From assembly GCA_964036195.1 (NCBI GenBank), contig CAXIWS010000780.1:1-64000 (forward strand): a stretch of 64,000 nucleotides of DNA, in the 5' to 3' direction. The stretch is from Sphaerolaimus hirsutus. Taxonomy: Eukaryota > Nematoda > Chromadorea > Monhysterida > Sphaerolaimidae. Positions within the stretch are counted from its first letter, which is position 1. Every line of letters begins with the position of its first letter. The notes beneath the pieces were generated by a model. That model was not told where the DNA came from and searched no databases. It saw nothing but the letters and a program-made list of their open reading frames with translations. This document shows, piece by piece, positions 37,301 to 52,900 of the stretch. The position numbers and the translations under genes are program-made.

Positions 37301-39641
37301 CTGACTATGGAAATCTGACTGTGGAAACTTGACTATGGAAATCTGACTGTGGAAACTTGACTATGGAAATTTGACTGTGGAAATTGACTGTGGAAATCTG
37401 ACTATGGAAATCTGACTGTGGAAATCTGACTATGGAAATTTGACTGTGGAAATTGAGCGTGGAAATCTGACTGTGGAAATCTGAATGTGGAAATTGACTG
37501 TGGAAATTTGACTGTGGAAATCTGACTATGGAAATCTGACTGTGGAAACTTGACTATGGAAATTTGACTGTGGAAATTGACTGTGGAAATCTGACTATGG
37601 AAATCTGACTGTGCAAACCTGACTGTGGAAATCTGACTGTAGAAATCTGACTGTCGAAATTGACTGTGGAAATCTGACCATGGAAATCTGACTGTGGAAA
37701 CCTGACTGTGGAAATTGAGCGTGGAAATGTGACTGTGGAAATCTGACTGTGGAAATCTGACTATGGAAATCTGACTATGGAAATCTGACTATGGAAATCT
37801 GACTGTGGAAACTTGACTATGGAAATTTGACTGTGGAAATTGAGCGTGGAAATCTGACTATGGAAATCTGACTGTGGAAATCTGACTATGGAAATTTGAC
37901 TGTGGAAATTGAGCGTGGAAATCTGACTGTGGAAATCTGACTGTGGAAACTTGACTATGGAAATTTGACTGTGGAAATTGACTGTGGAAATCTGACTATG
38001 GAAATCTGACTGTGGAAACCTGACTGTGGAAATCTGACTGTGGAAATCTGACTATGGAAATCTGACTATTGAAATTTGACTATGGAAATCTGACTATGGA
38101 AATTTGACTGTGGAAATCTGACTGTGGAAATCTGACTGTGGAAATCTGACTATGGAAATCTGACTATTGAAATTTGACTATGGAAATCTGACTATGGAAA
38201 TTTGACTGTGGAAATCTGACTGTGGAAATCTGACTGTGGAAATCTGACTGTGGAAATTGACTGTAAAAATCTGACTGTGGCAATCTGACTATGGAAATCT
38301 GACTGTGGAAACTTGACTATGGAAATCTGACTGTGGAAATCTGACTGTGGAAATCTGACTATGGAAATCTGACTATGGAAATCTGACTGTGGAAACCTGA
38401 CTGTGGAAATCTGACTGTAGAAATCTGACTATGGAAATCTGACTATGGAAATTTGACTGTGGTAATTGAGTGTGGAAATCTGACTGTGGAAATCTGACTG
38501 TGGAAATCTGACTGTGGAAATTGACTGTAAAAATCTGACTGTGGCAATCTGACTATGGAAATCTGACTGTGGAAACTTGACTATGGAAATCTGACTGTGG
38601 AAACTTGACTATGGAAATTTGACTGTGGAAATTGACTGTGGAAATCTGACTGTGGAAATCTGACTATGGAAATTTGACCGTGGAAATTGACTGTGGAAAT
38701 CTGACTATGGAAATCTGACTGTGGAAATCTGACTGTGGAAATCTGACTGTGGAAATTGACTGTGGAAATCTGACTGTGGAAATCTGACTATGGAAATCTG
38801 ACTGTGGAAACTTGACTATGGAAATTTGACTGTGGAAATTGACTGTGGAAATCTGACTATGGAAATCTGACTGTGGAAATCTGACTGTGGAAATCTGACT
38901 GTGGAAACTTGACTATGGAAATTTGACTGTGGAAATTGACTGTGGAAATCTGACTATGGAAATCTGACTGTGGAAACCTGACTGTGGAAATCTGACTGTG
39001 GAAATCTGACTATGGAAATCTGACTATTGAAATTTGACTATGGAAATCTGACTATGGAAATTTGACTGTGGAAATCTGACTGTGGAAACCTGACTGTGGA
39101 AATCTGACTGTGGAAACTTGACTATGGAAATTTGACTGTGGAAATTGACTGTGGAAATCTGACTATGGAAATCTGACTGTGGAAACCTGACTGTGGAAAT
39201 CTGACTGTGGAAATCTGACTATGGAAATCTGACTATTGAAATTTGACTATGGAAATCTGACTATGGAAATTTGACTGTGGAAATCTGACTGTGGAAACCT
39301 GACTGTGGAAATCTGACTGTGGAAATCTGACTATGGAAATCTGACTATTGAAATTTGACTATGGAAATCTGACTATGGAAATTTGACTGTGGAAATCTGA
39401 CTGTGGAAATCTGACTGTGGAAATCTGACTGTGGAAATTGACTGTAAAAATCTGACTGTGGCAATCTGACTATGGAAATCTGACTGTGGAAACTTGACTA
39501 TGGAAATCTGACTGTGGAAATCTGACTGTGGAAATCTGACTATGGAAATCTGACTATGGAAATCTGACTGTGGAAACCTGACTGTGGAAATCTGACTGTA
39601 GAAATCTGACTATGGAAATCTGACTATGGAAATTTGACTGT

Positions 39642-42600
39642 GGTAATTGAGTGTGGAAATCTGACTGTGGAAATCTGACTGTGGAAATCTGACTGTGGAA
39701 ATTGACTGTAAAAATCTGACTGTGGCAATCTGACTATGGAAATCTGACTGTGGAAACTTGACTATGGAAATCTGACTGTGGAAACTTGACTATGGAAATT
39801 TGACTGTGGAAATTGACTGTGGAAATCTGACTGTGGAAATCTGACTATGGAAATTTGACCGTGGAAATTGACTGTGGAAATCTGACTATGGAAATCTGAC
39901 TGTGGAAATCTGACTGTGGAAATCTGACTGTGGAAATTGACTGTGGAAATCTGACTGTGGAAATCTGACTATGGAAATCTGACTGTGGAAACTTGACTAT
40001 GGAAATTTGACTGTGGAAATTGACTGTGGAAATCTGACTATGGAAATCTGACTGTGGAAATCTGACTGTGGAAATCTGTCTGTGGAAATCTGACTATGGA
40101 AATTGAGCGTGGAAATCTGACTGTGGAAACCTGACTGTGGAAATTGAGCGTGGAAATCTGACTGTGGAAATCTGACTGTGGAAATCTGACTATGGAAATC
40201 TGACTATGGAAATCTGACTGTGGAAACCTGACTGTGGAAATCTGACTGTAGAAATCTGACTATGGAAATCTGACTATGGAAATTTGACTGTGGAAATTGA
40301 GTGTGGAAATCTGACTGTGGAAATCTGACTGTGGAAATCTGACTGTGGAAATTGACTGTAAAAATCTGACTGTGGCAATCTGACTATGGAAATCTGACTG
40401 TGGAAACTTGACTATGGAAATCTGACTGTGGAAACTTGACTATGGAAATTTGACTGTGGAAATTGACTGTGGAAATCTGACTGTGGAAATCTGACTATGG
40501 AAATTTGACCGTGGAAATTGACTGTGGAAATCTGACTATGGAAATCTGACTGTGGAAATCTGACTGTGGAAATCTGACTGTGGAAATTGATTGTGGAAAT
40601 CTGACTGTGGAAATCTGACTATGGAAATCTGACTGTGGAAACTTGACTATAGAAATTTGACTGTGGAAATTGACTGTGGAAATCTGACTATGGAAATCTG
40701 ACTGTGGAAATCTGACTGTGGAAATCTGTCTGTGGAAATCTGACTATGGAAATCTGACTATGGAAATTTGACTGTGGAAATTGAGCGTGGAAATCTGACT
40801 ATGGATATCTGACTATGGAAATCTGACTGTGGAAATCTGACTGTGGAAATTGAGCGTGGAAATCTGACTGTGGAAATCTGACTGTGGAAATTGACTGTGG
40901 AAATCTGACTGTGGCAATCTGACTATGGAAATCTGACTGTGGAAACTTGACTATGGCAATCTGACTGTGGAAACTTGACTATGGAAATCTGACTATTGAA
41001 ATTTGACTGTGGAAATTGAGCATGGAAATCTGACTATGGAAATCTGACTGTGGAAATCTGACTATGGAAATTTGACTGTGGAAATTGAGCGTGGAAATCT
41101 GACTGTGGAAATCTGACTGTGGAAATCTGACTATGGAAATCTGACTATGGAAATCTGACTGTGGAAACCTGACTGTGGAAATCTGACTGTAGAAATCTGA
41201 CTATGGAAATCTGACTATGGACATTTGACTGTGGAAATTGAGTGTGGAAATCTGACTGTGGAAATCTGACTGTGGAAATCTGACTGTGGAAACCTGACTG
41301 TGGAAATCTGACTGTAGAAATCTGACTATGGAAATCTGACTATGGACATTTGACTGTGGAAATTGAGTGTGGAAATCTGACTGTGGAAATCTGACTGTGG
41401 AAATCTGACTGTGGAAATTGACTGTAAAAATCTGACTGTGGCAATCTGACTATGGAAATCTGACTGTGGAAACTTGACTATGGAAATCTGACTGTGGAAA
41501 CTTGACTATGGAAATTTGACTGTGGAAATTGACTGTGGAAATCTGACTGTGGAAATCTGACTATGGAAATTTGACCGTGGAAATTGACTGTGGAAATCTG
41601 ACTATGGAAATCTGACTGTGGAAATCTGACTGTGGAAATCTGACTGTGGAAATTGACTGTGGAAATCTGACTGTGGAAATCTGACTATGGAAATCTGACT
41701 GTGGAAACTTGACTATGGAAATTTGACTGTGGAAATTGACTGTGGAAATCTGACTATGGAAATCTGACTGTGGAAATCTGTCTGTGGAAATCTGACTATG
41801 GAAATCTGACTATGGAAATTTGACTGTGGAAATTGAGCGTGGAAATCTGACTGTGGAAATCTGACTGTGGAAATTGACTGTGGAAATCTGACTATGGAAA
41901 TCTGACTATGGAAATTTGACTGTGGAAATTGAGCGTGGAAATCTGACTATGGATATCTGACTATGGAAATCTGACTGTGGAAATCTGACTGTGGAAATTG
42001 AGCGTGGAAATCTGACTGTGGAAATCTGACTGTGGAAATTGACTGTGGAAATCTGACTGTGGCAATCTGACTATGGAAATCTGACTGTGGAAACTTGACT
42101 ATGGCAATCTGACTGTGGAAACTTGACTATGGAAATCTGACTATTGAAATTTGACTGTGGAAATTGAGCATGGAAATCTGACTATGGAAATCTGACTGTG
42201 GAAATCTGACTATGGAAATTTGACTGTGGAAATTGAGCGTGGAAATCTGACTGTGGAAATCTGACTGTTGAAATTGACTGTGGAAATTTGACTGTGGAAA
42301 TCTGACTATGGAAATCTGACTGTGGAAACCTGACTGTGGAAATTGAGCGTGGAAATCTGACTGTGGAAATCTGACTGTGGAAATCTGACTATGGAAATCT
42401 GACTATGGAAATCTGACTGTGGAAACCTGACTGTGGAAATCTGACTGTAGAAATCTGACTATGGAAATCTGACTATGGACATTTGACTGTGGAAATTGAG
42501 TGTGGAAATCTGACTGTGGAAATCTGACTGTGGAAATCTGACTGTGGAAATTGACTGTAAAAATCTGACTGTGGCAATCTGACTATGGAAATCTGACTGT

Positions 42601-45600
42601 GGAAACTTGACTATGGAAATCTGACTGTGGAAACTTGACTATGGAAATTTGACTGTGGAAATTGACTGTGGAAATCTGACTGTGGAAATCTGACTATGGA
42701 AATTTGACCGTGGAAATTGACTGTGGAAATCTGACTATGGAAATCTGACTGTGGAAATCTGACTGTGGAAATCTGACTGTGGAAATTGACTGTGGAAATC
42801 TGACTGTGGAAATCTGACTATGGAAATCTGACTGTGGAAACTTGACTATGGAAATTTGACTGTGGAAATTGACTGTGGAAATCTGACTATGGAAATCTGA
42901 CTGTGGAAATCTGACTATGGAAATTTGACTGTGGAAATTGAGCGTGGAAATCTGACTGTGGAAATCTGACTGTTGAAATTGACTGTGGAAATTTGACTGT
43001 GGAAATCTGACTATGGAAATCTGACTGTGGAAACCTGACTGTGGAAATTGAGCGTGGAAATCTGACTGTGGAAATCTGACTGTGGAAATCTGACTATGGA
43101 AATCTGACTATGGAAATCTGACTGTGGAAACCTGACTGTGGAAATCTGACTGTAGAAATCTGACTATGGAAATCTGACTATGGACATTTGACTGTGGAAA
43201 TTGAGTGTGGAAATCTGACTGTGGAAATCTGACTGTGGAAATCTGACTGTGGAAATTGACTGTAAAAATCTGACTGTGGCAATCTGACTATGGAAATCTG
43301 ACTGTGGAAACTTGACTATGGAAATCTGACTGTGGAAACTTGACTATGGAAATTTGACTGTGGAAATTGACTGTGGAAATCTGACTGTGGAAATCTGACT
43401 ATGGAAATTTGACCGTGGAAATTGACTGTGGAAATCTGACTATGGAAATCTGACTGTGGAAATCTGACTGTGGAAATCTGACTGTGGAAATTGACTGTGG
43501 AAATCTGACTGTGGAAATCTGACTATGGAAATCTGACTGTGGAAACTTGACTATGGAAATTTGACTGTGGAAATTGACTGTGGAAATCTGACTATGGAAA
43601 TCTGACTGTGGAAATCTGTCTGTGGAAATCTGACTATGGAAATCTGACTATGGAAATTTGACTGTGGAAATTGAGCGTGGAAATCTGACTGTGGAAATCT
43701 GACTGTGGAAATTGACTGTGGAAATCTGACTATGGAAATCTGACTATGGAAATTTGACTGTGGAAATTGAGCGTGGAAATCTGACTATGGAAATCTGACT
43801 ATGGAAATCTGCCTGTGGAAATCTGACTGTGGAAATTGAGCGTGGAAATCTGACTGTGGAAATCTGACTGTGGAAATTGACTGTGGAAATCTGACTGTGG
43901 CAATCTGACTATGGAAATCTGACTGTGTAAACTTGACTATGGAAATCTGACTGTGGAAACTTGACTATGGAAATTTGACCGTGGAAATTGACTGTGGAAA
44001 TCTGACTGTGGAAATCTGACTGTGGAAATCTGACTGTGGAAATTGACTGTAAAAATCTGACTGTGGCAATCTGACTATGGAAATCTGACTGTGGAAACTT
44101 GACTATGGAAATCTGACTGTGGAAACTTGACTATGGAAATTTGACTGTGGAAATTGACTGTGGAAATCTGACTGTGGAAATCTGACTATAGAAATTTGAC
44201 CGTGGAAATTGACTGTGGAAATCTGACTATGGAAATCTGACTGTGGAAATCTGACTGTGGAAATCTGACTGTGGAAATTGACTGTGGAAATCTGACTGTG
44301 GAAATCTGACTATGGAAATCTGACTGTGGAAACTTGACTATGGAAATTTGACTGTGGAAATTGACTGTGGGAATCTGACTATGGAAATCTGACTGTGGAA
44401 ATCTGTCTGTGGAAATCTGACTATGGAAATCTGACTATGGAAATTTGACTGTGGAAATTGAGCGTGGAAATCTGACTGTGGAAATCTGACTGTGGAAATT
44501 GACTGTGGAAATCTGACTATGGAAATCTGACTATGGAAATTTGACTGTGGAAATTGAGCGTGGAAATCTGACTATGGAAATCTGACTATGGAAATCTGAC
44601 TGTGGAAATCTGACTGTGGAAATTGAGCGTGGAAATCTGACTGTGGAAATCTGACTGTGGAAATTGACTGTGGAAATCTGACTGTGGCAATCTGACTATG
44701 GAAATCTGACTGTGTAAACTTGACTATGGAAATCTGACTGTGGAAACTTGACTATGGAAATTTGACCGTGGAAATTGACTGTGGAAATCTGACTGTGGAA
44801 ATCTGACTGTGGAAATCTGACTGTGGAAATTGACTGTGGAAATCTGACTATGGAAATCTGACTGTGGAAATCTGACTGTGGAAATCTGACTGTGGAAATT
44901 AACTGTGGAAATCTGACTGTGGAAATCTGACTATGGAAATCTGACTGTGGAAACTTGACTATGGAAATTTGACTGTGGAAATTGACTTTGGAAATCTGAC
45001 TATGGAAATCTGACTGTGGAAACTTGACTGTGGAAATCTGTCTGTGGAAATCTGACTATGGAAATCTGACTATGGAAATTTGACTGTGGAAATTGAGCGT
45101 GGAAATCTGACTATGGAAATCTGACTATGGAAATCTGACTGTGGAAATCTGACTGTGGAAATTGAGCGTGGAAATCTGACTGTGGAAATCTGACTGTGGA
45201 AATTGACTGTGGAAATCTGACTGTGGCAATCTGACTATGGAAATCTGACTGTGGAAACTTGACTATGGAAATCTGACTGTGGAAACTTGACTATGGAAAT
45301 CTGACTATTGAAATTTGACTGTGGAAATTGAGCATGGAAATCTGACTATGGAAATCTGACTGTGGAAATCTGACTATGGAAATTTGACTGTGGAAATTGA
45401 CTGTAAAAATCTGACTGTGGCAATCTGACTATGGAAATCTGACTGTGGAAACTTGACTATGGAAATCTGACTGTGGAAATCTGACTGTGGAAATCTGACT
45501 ATGGAAATCTGACTATGGAAATCTGACTGTGGAAACCTGACTGTGGAAATCTGACTGTAGAAATCTGACTATGGAAATCTGACTATGGAAATTTGACTGT

Positions 45601-48600
45601 GGTAATTGAGTGTGGAAATCTGACTGTGGAAATCTGACTGTGGAAATCTGACTGTGGAAATTGACTGTAAAAATCTGACTGTGGCAATCTGACTATGGAA
45701 ATCTGACTGTGGAAACTTGACTATGGAAATCTGACTGTGGAAACTTGACTATGGAAATTTGACTGTGGAAATTGACTGTGGAAATCTGACTGTGGAAATC
45801 TGACTATGGAAATTTGACCGTGGAAATTGACTGTGGAAATCTGACTATGGAAATCTGACTGTGGAAATCTGACTGTGGAAATCTGACTGTGGAAATTGAC
45901 TGTGGAAATCTGACTGTGAAAATCTGACTATGGAAATCTGACTGTGGAAACTTGACTATGGAAATTTGACTGTGGAAATTGACTGTGGAAATCTGACTAT
46001 GGAAATCTGACTGTGGAAATCTGACTGTGGAAATCTGTCTGTGGAAATCTGACTATGGAAATTGAGCGTGGAAATCTGACTGTGGAAACCTGACTGTGGA
46101 AATTGAGCGTGGAAATCTGACTGTGGAAATCTGACTGTGGAAATCTGACTATGGAAATCTGACTATGGAAATCTGACTGTGGAAACCTGACTGTGGAAAT
46201 CTGACTGTAGAAATCTGACTATGGAAATCTGACTATGGAAATTTGACTGTGGAAATTGAGTGTGGAAATCTGACTGTGGAAATCTGACTGTGGAAATCTG
46301 ACTGTGGAAATTGACTGTAAAAATCTGACTGTGGCAATCTGACTATGGAAATCTGACTGTGGAAACTTGACTATGGAAATCTGACTGTGGAAACTTGACT
46401 ATGGAAATTTGACTGTGGAAATTGACTGTGGAAATCTGACTGTGGAAATCTGACTATGGAAATTTGACCGTGGAAATTGACTGTGGAAATCTGACTATGG
46501 AAATCTGACTGTGGAAATCTGACTGTGGAAATCTGACTGTGGAAATTGATTGTGGAAATCTGACTGTGGAAATCTGACTATGGAAATCTGACTGTGGAAA
46601 CTTGACTATAGAAATTTGACTGTGGAAATTGACTGTGGAAATCTGACTATGGAAATCTGACTGTGGAAATCTGACTGTGGAAATCTGTCTGTGGAAATCT
46701 GACTATGGAAATCTGACTATGGAAATTTGACTGTGGAAATTGAGCGTGGAAATCTGACTATGGATATCTGACTATGGAAATCTGACTGTGGAAATCTGAC
46801 TGTGGAAATTGAGCGTGGAAATCTGACTGTGGAAATCTGACTGTGGAAATTGACTGTGGAAATCTGACTGTGGCAATCTGACTATGGAAATCTGACTGTG
46901 GAAACTTGACTATGGCAATCTGACTGTGGAAACTTGACTATGGAAATCTGACTATTGAAATTTGACTGTGGAAATTGAGCATGGAAATCTGACTATGGAA
47001 ATCTGACTGTGGAAATCTGACTATGGAAATTTGACTGTGGAAATTGAGCGTGGAAATCTGACTGTGGAAATCTGACTGTGGAAATCTGACTATGGAAATC
47101 TGACTATGGAAATCTGACTGTGGAAACCTGACTGTGGAAATCTGACTGTAGAAATCTGACTATGGAAATCTGACTATGGACATTTGACTGTGGAAATTGA
47201 GTGTGGAAATCTGACTGTGGAAATCTGACTGTGGAAATCTGACTGTGGAAACCTGACTGTGGAAATCTGACTGTAGAAATCTGACTATGGAAATCTGACT
47301 ATGGACATTTGACTGTGGAAATTGAGTGTGGAAATCTGACTGTGGAAATCTGACTGTGGAAATCTGACTGTGGAAATTGACTGTAAAAATCTGACTGTGG
47401 CAATCTGACTATGGAAATCTGACTGTGGAAACTTGACTATGGAAATCTGACTGTGGAAACTTGACTATGGAAATTTGACTGTGGAAATTGACTGTGGAAA
47501 TCTGACTGTGGAAATCTGACTATGGAAATTTGACCGTGGAAATTGACTGTGGAAATCTGACTATGGAAATCTGACTGTGGAAATCTGACTGTGGAAATCT
47601 GACTGTGGAAATTGACTGTGGAAATCTGACTGTGGAAATCTGACTATGGAAATCTGACTGTGGAAACTTGACTATGGAAATTTGACTGTGGAAATTGACT
47701 GTGGAAATCTGACTATGGAAATCTGACTGTGGAAATCTGTCTGTGGAAATCTGACTATGGAAATCTGACTATGGAAATTTGACTGTGGAAATTGAGCGTG
47801 GAAATCTGACTGTGGAAATCTGACTGTGGAAATTGACTGTGGAAATCTGACTATGGAAATCTGACTATGGAAATTTGACTGTGGAAATTGAGCGTGGAAA
47901 TCTGACTATGGATATCTGACTATGGAAATCTGACTGTGGAAATCTGACTGTGGAAATTGAGCGTGGAAATCTGACTGTGGAAATCTGACTGTGGAAATTG
48001 ACTGTGGAAATCTGACTGTGGCAATCTGACTATGGAAATCTGACTGTGGAAACTTGACTATGGCAATCTGACTGTGGAAACTTGACTATGGAATTCTGAC
48101 TATTGAAATTTGACTGTGGAAATTGAGCATGGAAATCTGACTATGGAAATCTGACTGTGGAAATCTGACTATGGAAATTTGACTGTGGAAATTGAGCGTG
48201 GAAATCTGACTGTGGAAATCTGACTGTTGAAATTGACTGTGGAAATTTGACTGTGGAAATCTGACTATGGAAATCTGACTGTGGAAACCTGACTGTGGAA
48301 ATTGAGCGTGGAAATCTGACTGTGGAAATCTGACTGTGGAAATCTGACTATGGAAATCTGACTATGGAAATCTGACTGTGGAAACCTGACTGTGGAAATC
48401 TGACTGTAGAAATCTGACTATGGAAATCTGACTATGGACATTTGACTGTGGAAATTGAGTGTGGAAATCTGACTGTGGAAATCTGACTGTGGAAATCTGA
48501 CTGTGGAAATTGACTGTAAAAATCTGACTGTGGCAATCTGACTATGGAAATCTGACTGTGGAAACTTGACTATGGAAATCTGACTGTGGAAACTTGACTA

Positions 48601-49966
48601 TGGAAATTTGACTGTGGAAATTGACTGTGGAAATCTGACTGTGGAAATCTGACTATGGAAATTTGACCGTGGAAATTGACTGTGGAAATCTGACTATGGA
48701 AATCTGACTGTGGAAATCTGACTGTGGAAATCTGACTGTGGAAATTGACTGTGGAAATCTGACTGTGGAAATCTGACTATGGAAATCTGACTGTGGAAAC
48801 TTGACTATGGAAATTTGACTGTGGAAATTGACTGTGGAAATCTGACTATGGAAATCTGACTGTGGAAATCTGTCTGTGGAAATCTGACTATGGAAATCTG
48901 ACTATGGAAATTTGACTGTGGAAATTGAGCGTGGAAATCTGACTGTGGAAATCTGACTGTGGAAATTGACTGTGGAAATCTGACTATGGAAATCTGACTA
49001 TGGAAATTTGACTGTGGAAATTGAGCGTGGAAATCTGACTATGGAAATCTGACTATGGAAATCTGCCTGTGGAAATCTGACTGTGGAAATTGAGCGTGGA
49101 AATCTGACTGTGGAAATCTGACTGTGGAAATTGACTGTGGAAATCTGACTGTGGCAATCTGACTATGGAAATCTGACTGTGTAAACTTGACTATGGAAAT
49201 CTGACTGTGGAAACTTGACTATGGAAATTTGACCGTGGAAATTGACTGTGGAAATCTGACTGTGGAAATCTGACTGTGGAAATCTGACTGTGGAAATTGA
49301 CTGTAAAAATCTGACTGTGGCAATCTGACTATGGAAATCTGACTGTGGAAACTTGACTATGGAAATCTGACTGTGGAAACTTGACTATGGAAATTTGACT
49401 GTGGAAATTGACTGTGGAAATCTGACTGTGGAAATCTGACTATGGAAATTTGACCGTGGAAATTGACTGTGGAAATCTGACTATGGAAATCTGACTGTGG
49501 AAATCTGACTGTGGAAATCTGACTGTGGAAATTGACTGTGGAAATCTGACTGTGGAAATCTGACTATGGAAATCTGACTGTGGAAACTTGACTATGGAAA
49601 TTTGACTGTGGAAATTGACTGTGGAAATCTGACTATGGAAATCTGACTGTGGAAATCTGTCTGTGGAAATCTGACTATGGAAATCTGACTATGGAAATTT
49701 GACTGTGGAAATTGAGCGTGGAAATCTGACTGTGGAAATCTGACTGTGGAAATTGACTGTGGAAATCTGACTATGGAAATCTGACTATGGAAATTTGACT
49801 GTGGAAATTGAGCGTGGAAATCTGACTATGGAAATCTGACTATGGAAATCTGACTGTGGAAATCTGACTGTGGAAATTGAGCGTGGAAATCTGACTGTGG
49901 AAATCTGACTGTGGAAATTGACTGTGGAAATCTGACTGTGGCAATCTGACTATGGAAATCTGACTG
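39642..49966. repeat. Kilobase-scale tandem duplication inside the satellite
   Basis: Markers at 39642, 40803, 41951 and 42265 recur exactly 5959 bp later (45601, 46762, 47910, 48224). Markers at 42970, 43809, 43925 and 44712 recur exactly 5254 bp later (48224, 49063, 49179, 49966). The difference of 705 bp equals the spacing of a further duplication in the first block (42265 and 42970). So a block of about 5-6 kb was duplicated as a unit, with one 705-bp gain or loss. Confidence 0.8.
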
Positions 49967-52900
49967 TGTAAACTTGACTATGGAAATCTGACTGTGGAAA
50001 CTTGACTATGGAAATTTGACCGTGGAAATTGACTGTGGAAATCTGACTGTGGAAATCTGACTGTGGAAATCTGACTGTGGAAATTGACTGTGGAAATCTG
50101 ACTATGGAAATCTGACTGTGGAAATCTGACTGTGGAAATCTGACTGTGGAAATTAACTGTGGAAATCTGACTGTGGAAATCTGACTATGGAAATCTGACT
50201 GTGGAAACTTGACTATGGAAATTTGACTGTGGAAATTGACTTTGGAAATCTGACTATGGAAATCTGACTGTGGAAATCTGACTGTGGAAATCTGTCTGTG
50301 GAAATCTGACTATGGAAATCTGACTATGGAAATTTGACTGTGGAAATTGAGCGTGGAAATCTGACTATGGAAATCTGACTATGGAAATCTGACTGTGGAA
50401 ATCTGACTGTGGAAATTGAGCGTGGAAATCTGACTGTGGAAATCTGACTGTGGAAATTGACTGTGGAAATCTGACTGTGGCAATCTGACTATGGAAATCT
50501 GACTGTGGAAACTTGACTATGGAAATCTGACTGTGGAAACTTGACTATGGAAATCTGACTATTGAAATTTGACTGTGGAAATTGAGCATGGAAATCTGAC
50601 TATGGAAATCTGACTGTGGAAATCTGACTATGGAAATTTGACTGTGGAAATTGAGCGTGGAAATCTGACTGTGGAAATCTGACTGTGGAAATTGACTGTG
50701 GAAATTTGACTGTGGGAATCTGACTATGGAAATCTGACTGTGGAAACCTGACTGTGGAAATTGAGCGTGGAAATCTGACTATGGAAATCTGACTGTGGAA
50801 ACCTGACTGTGGAAATTGAGCGTGGAAATCTGACTGTGGAAATCTGACTGTGGAAATCTGACTATGGAAATCTGACTGTGGAAATCTGACTGTGGAAACC
50901 TGACTGTGGAAATCTGACTGTAGAAATCTGACTATGGAAATCTGACTATGGAAATTTGACTGTGGAAATTGAGTGTGGAAATCTGACTGTGGAAATCTGA
51001 CTGTGGAAATCTGACTGTGGAAATTGACTGTGGAAATTGACTGTAAAAATCTGACTGTGGCAATCTGACTATGGAAATCTGACTGTGGAAACTTAACTAT
51101 GGAAATCTGACTGTGGAAACTTGACTATGGAAATTTGACTGTGGAAATTGACTGTGGAAATCTGACTGTGGAAATCTGACTATGGAAATTTGACCGTGGA
51201 AATTGACTGTGGAAATCTGACTATGGAAATCTGACTGTGGAAATCTGACTGTGGAAATCTGACTGTGGAAATTGACTGTGGAAATCTGACTGTGGAAATC
51301 TGACTATGGAAGTCTGACTGTGGAAACTTGACTATGGAAATTTGACTGTGGAAATTGACTGTGGAAATCTGACTATGGAAATCTGACTGTGGAAATCTGA
51401 CTGTGGAAATCTGTCTGTGGAAATCTGACTATGGAAATCTGACTATGGAAATTTGACTGTGGAAATTGAGCGTGGAAATCTGACTGTGGAAATCTGACTG
51501 TGGAAATTGACTGTGGAAATCTGACTATGGAAATCTGACTATGGAAATTTGACTGTGGAAATTGAGCGTGGAAATCTGACTATGGAAATCTGACTATGGA
51601 AATCTGACTGTGGAAATCTGACTGTGGAAATTGAGCGTGGAAATCTGACTGTGGAAATCTGACTGTGGAAATTGACTGTGGAAATCTGACTGTGGCAATC
51701 TGACTATGGAAATCTGACTGTGTAAACTTGACTATGGAAATCTGACTGTGGAAACTTGACTATGGAAATCTGACTATTGAAATTTGACTGTGGAAATTGA
51801 GCATGGAAATCTGACTATGGAAATCTGACTGTGGAAATCTGACTATGGAAATTTGACTGTGGAAATTGAGCGTGGAAATCTGACTGTGGAAATCTGACTG
51901 TGGAAATTGACTGTGGAAATTTGACTGTGGAAATCTGACTATGGAAATCTGACTGTGGAAACTTGACTATGGAAATTTGACTGTGGAAATTGACTGTGGA
52001 AATTGAGTGTGGAAATTTGACTGTGGAAATCTGACTGTGGAAATTGACTGTGGAAATCTGACTATGGAAATCTGACTGTGGAAACCTGACTGTGGAAATT
52101 GAGCGTGGAAATCTGACTGTGGAAATCTGACTTTGGAAATCTGACTATGGAAATCTGACTATGGAAATCTGACTGTGGAAACCTGACTGTGGAAATCTGA
52201 CTGTAGAAATCTGACTATGGAAATCTGACTATGGAAATTTGACTGTGGAAATTGAGTGTGGAAATCTGACTGTGGAAATCTGACTGTGGAAATCTGACTA
52301 TGGAAAGTTGACTGTGGAAATTGAGCGTGGAAATCTGACTGTGGAAATCTGACTGTGGAAATCTGTCTGTGGAAATCTGACTATGGAAATCTGAATATGG
52401 AAATTTGACTGTGGAAATTGAGCGTGGAAATCTGACTATGGAAATCTGGCTATGGAAATCTGACTGTGGAAATCTGACTGTGGAAATTGAGCGTGGAAAT
52501 CTGACTGTGGAAATCTGACTGTGGAAATTGACTGTAAAAATCTGACTGTGGCAATCTGACTATGGAAATCTGACTGTGGAAACTTGACTATGGAAATCTG
52601 ACTGTGGAAACTTGACTATGGAAATTTGACTGTGGAAATTGACTGTGGAAATCTGACTGTGGAAATCTGACTATGGAAATTTGACCGTGGAAATTGACTG
52701 TGGAAATCTGACTATGGAAATCTGACTGTGGAAATCTGACTGTGGAAATCTGACTGTGGAAATTGACTGTGGAAATCTAACTGTGGAAATCTGACTATGG
52801 AAATTTGACTGTGGAAATTGAGTGTGGAAATCTGACTGTGGAAATCTGACTGTGGAAATCTGACTGTGGAAATTGACTGTGGAAATTGACTGTAAAAATC

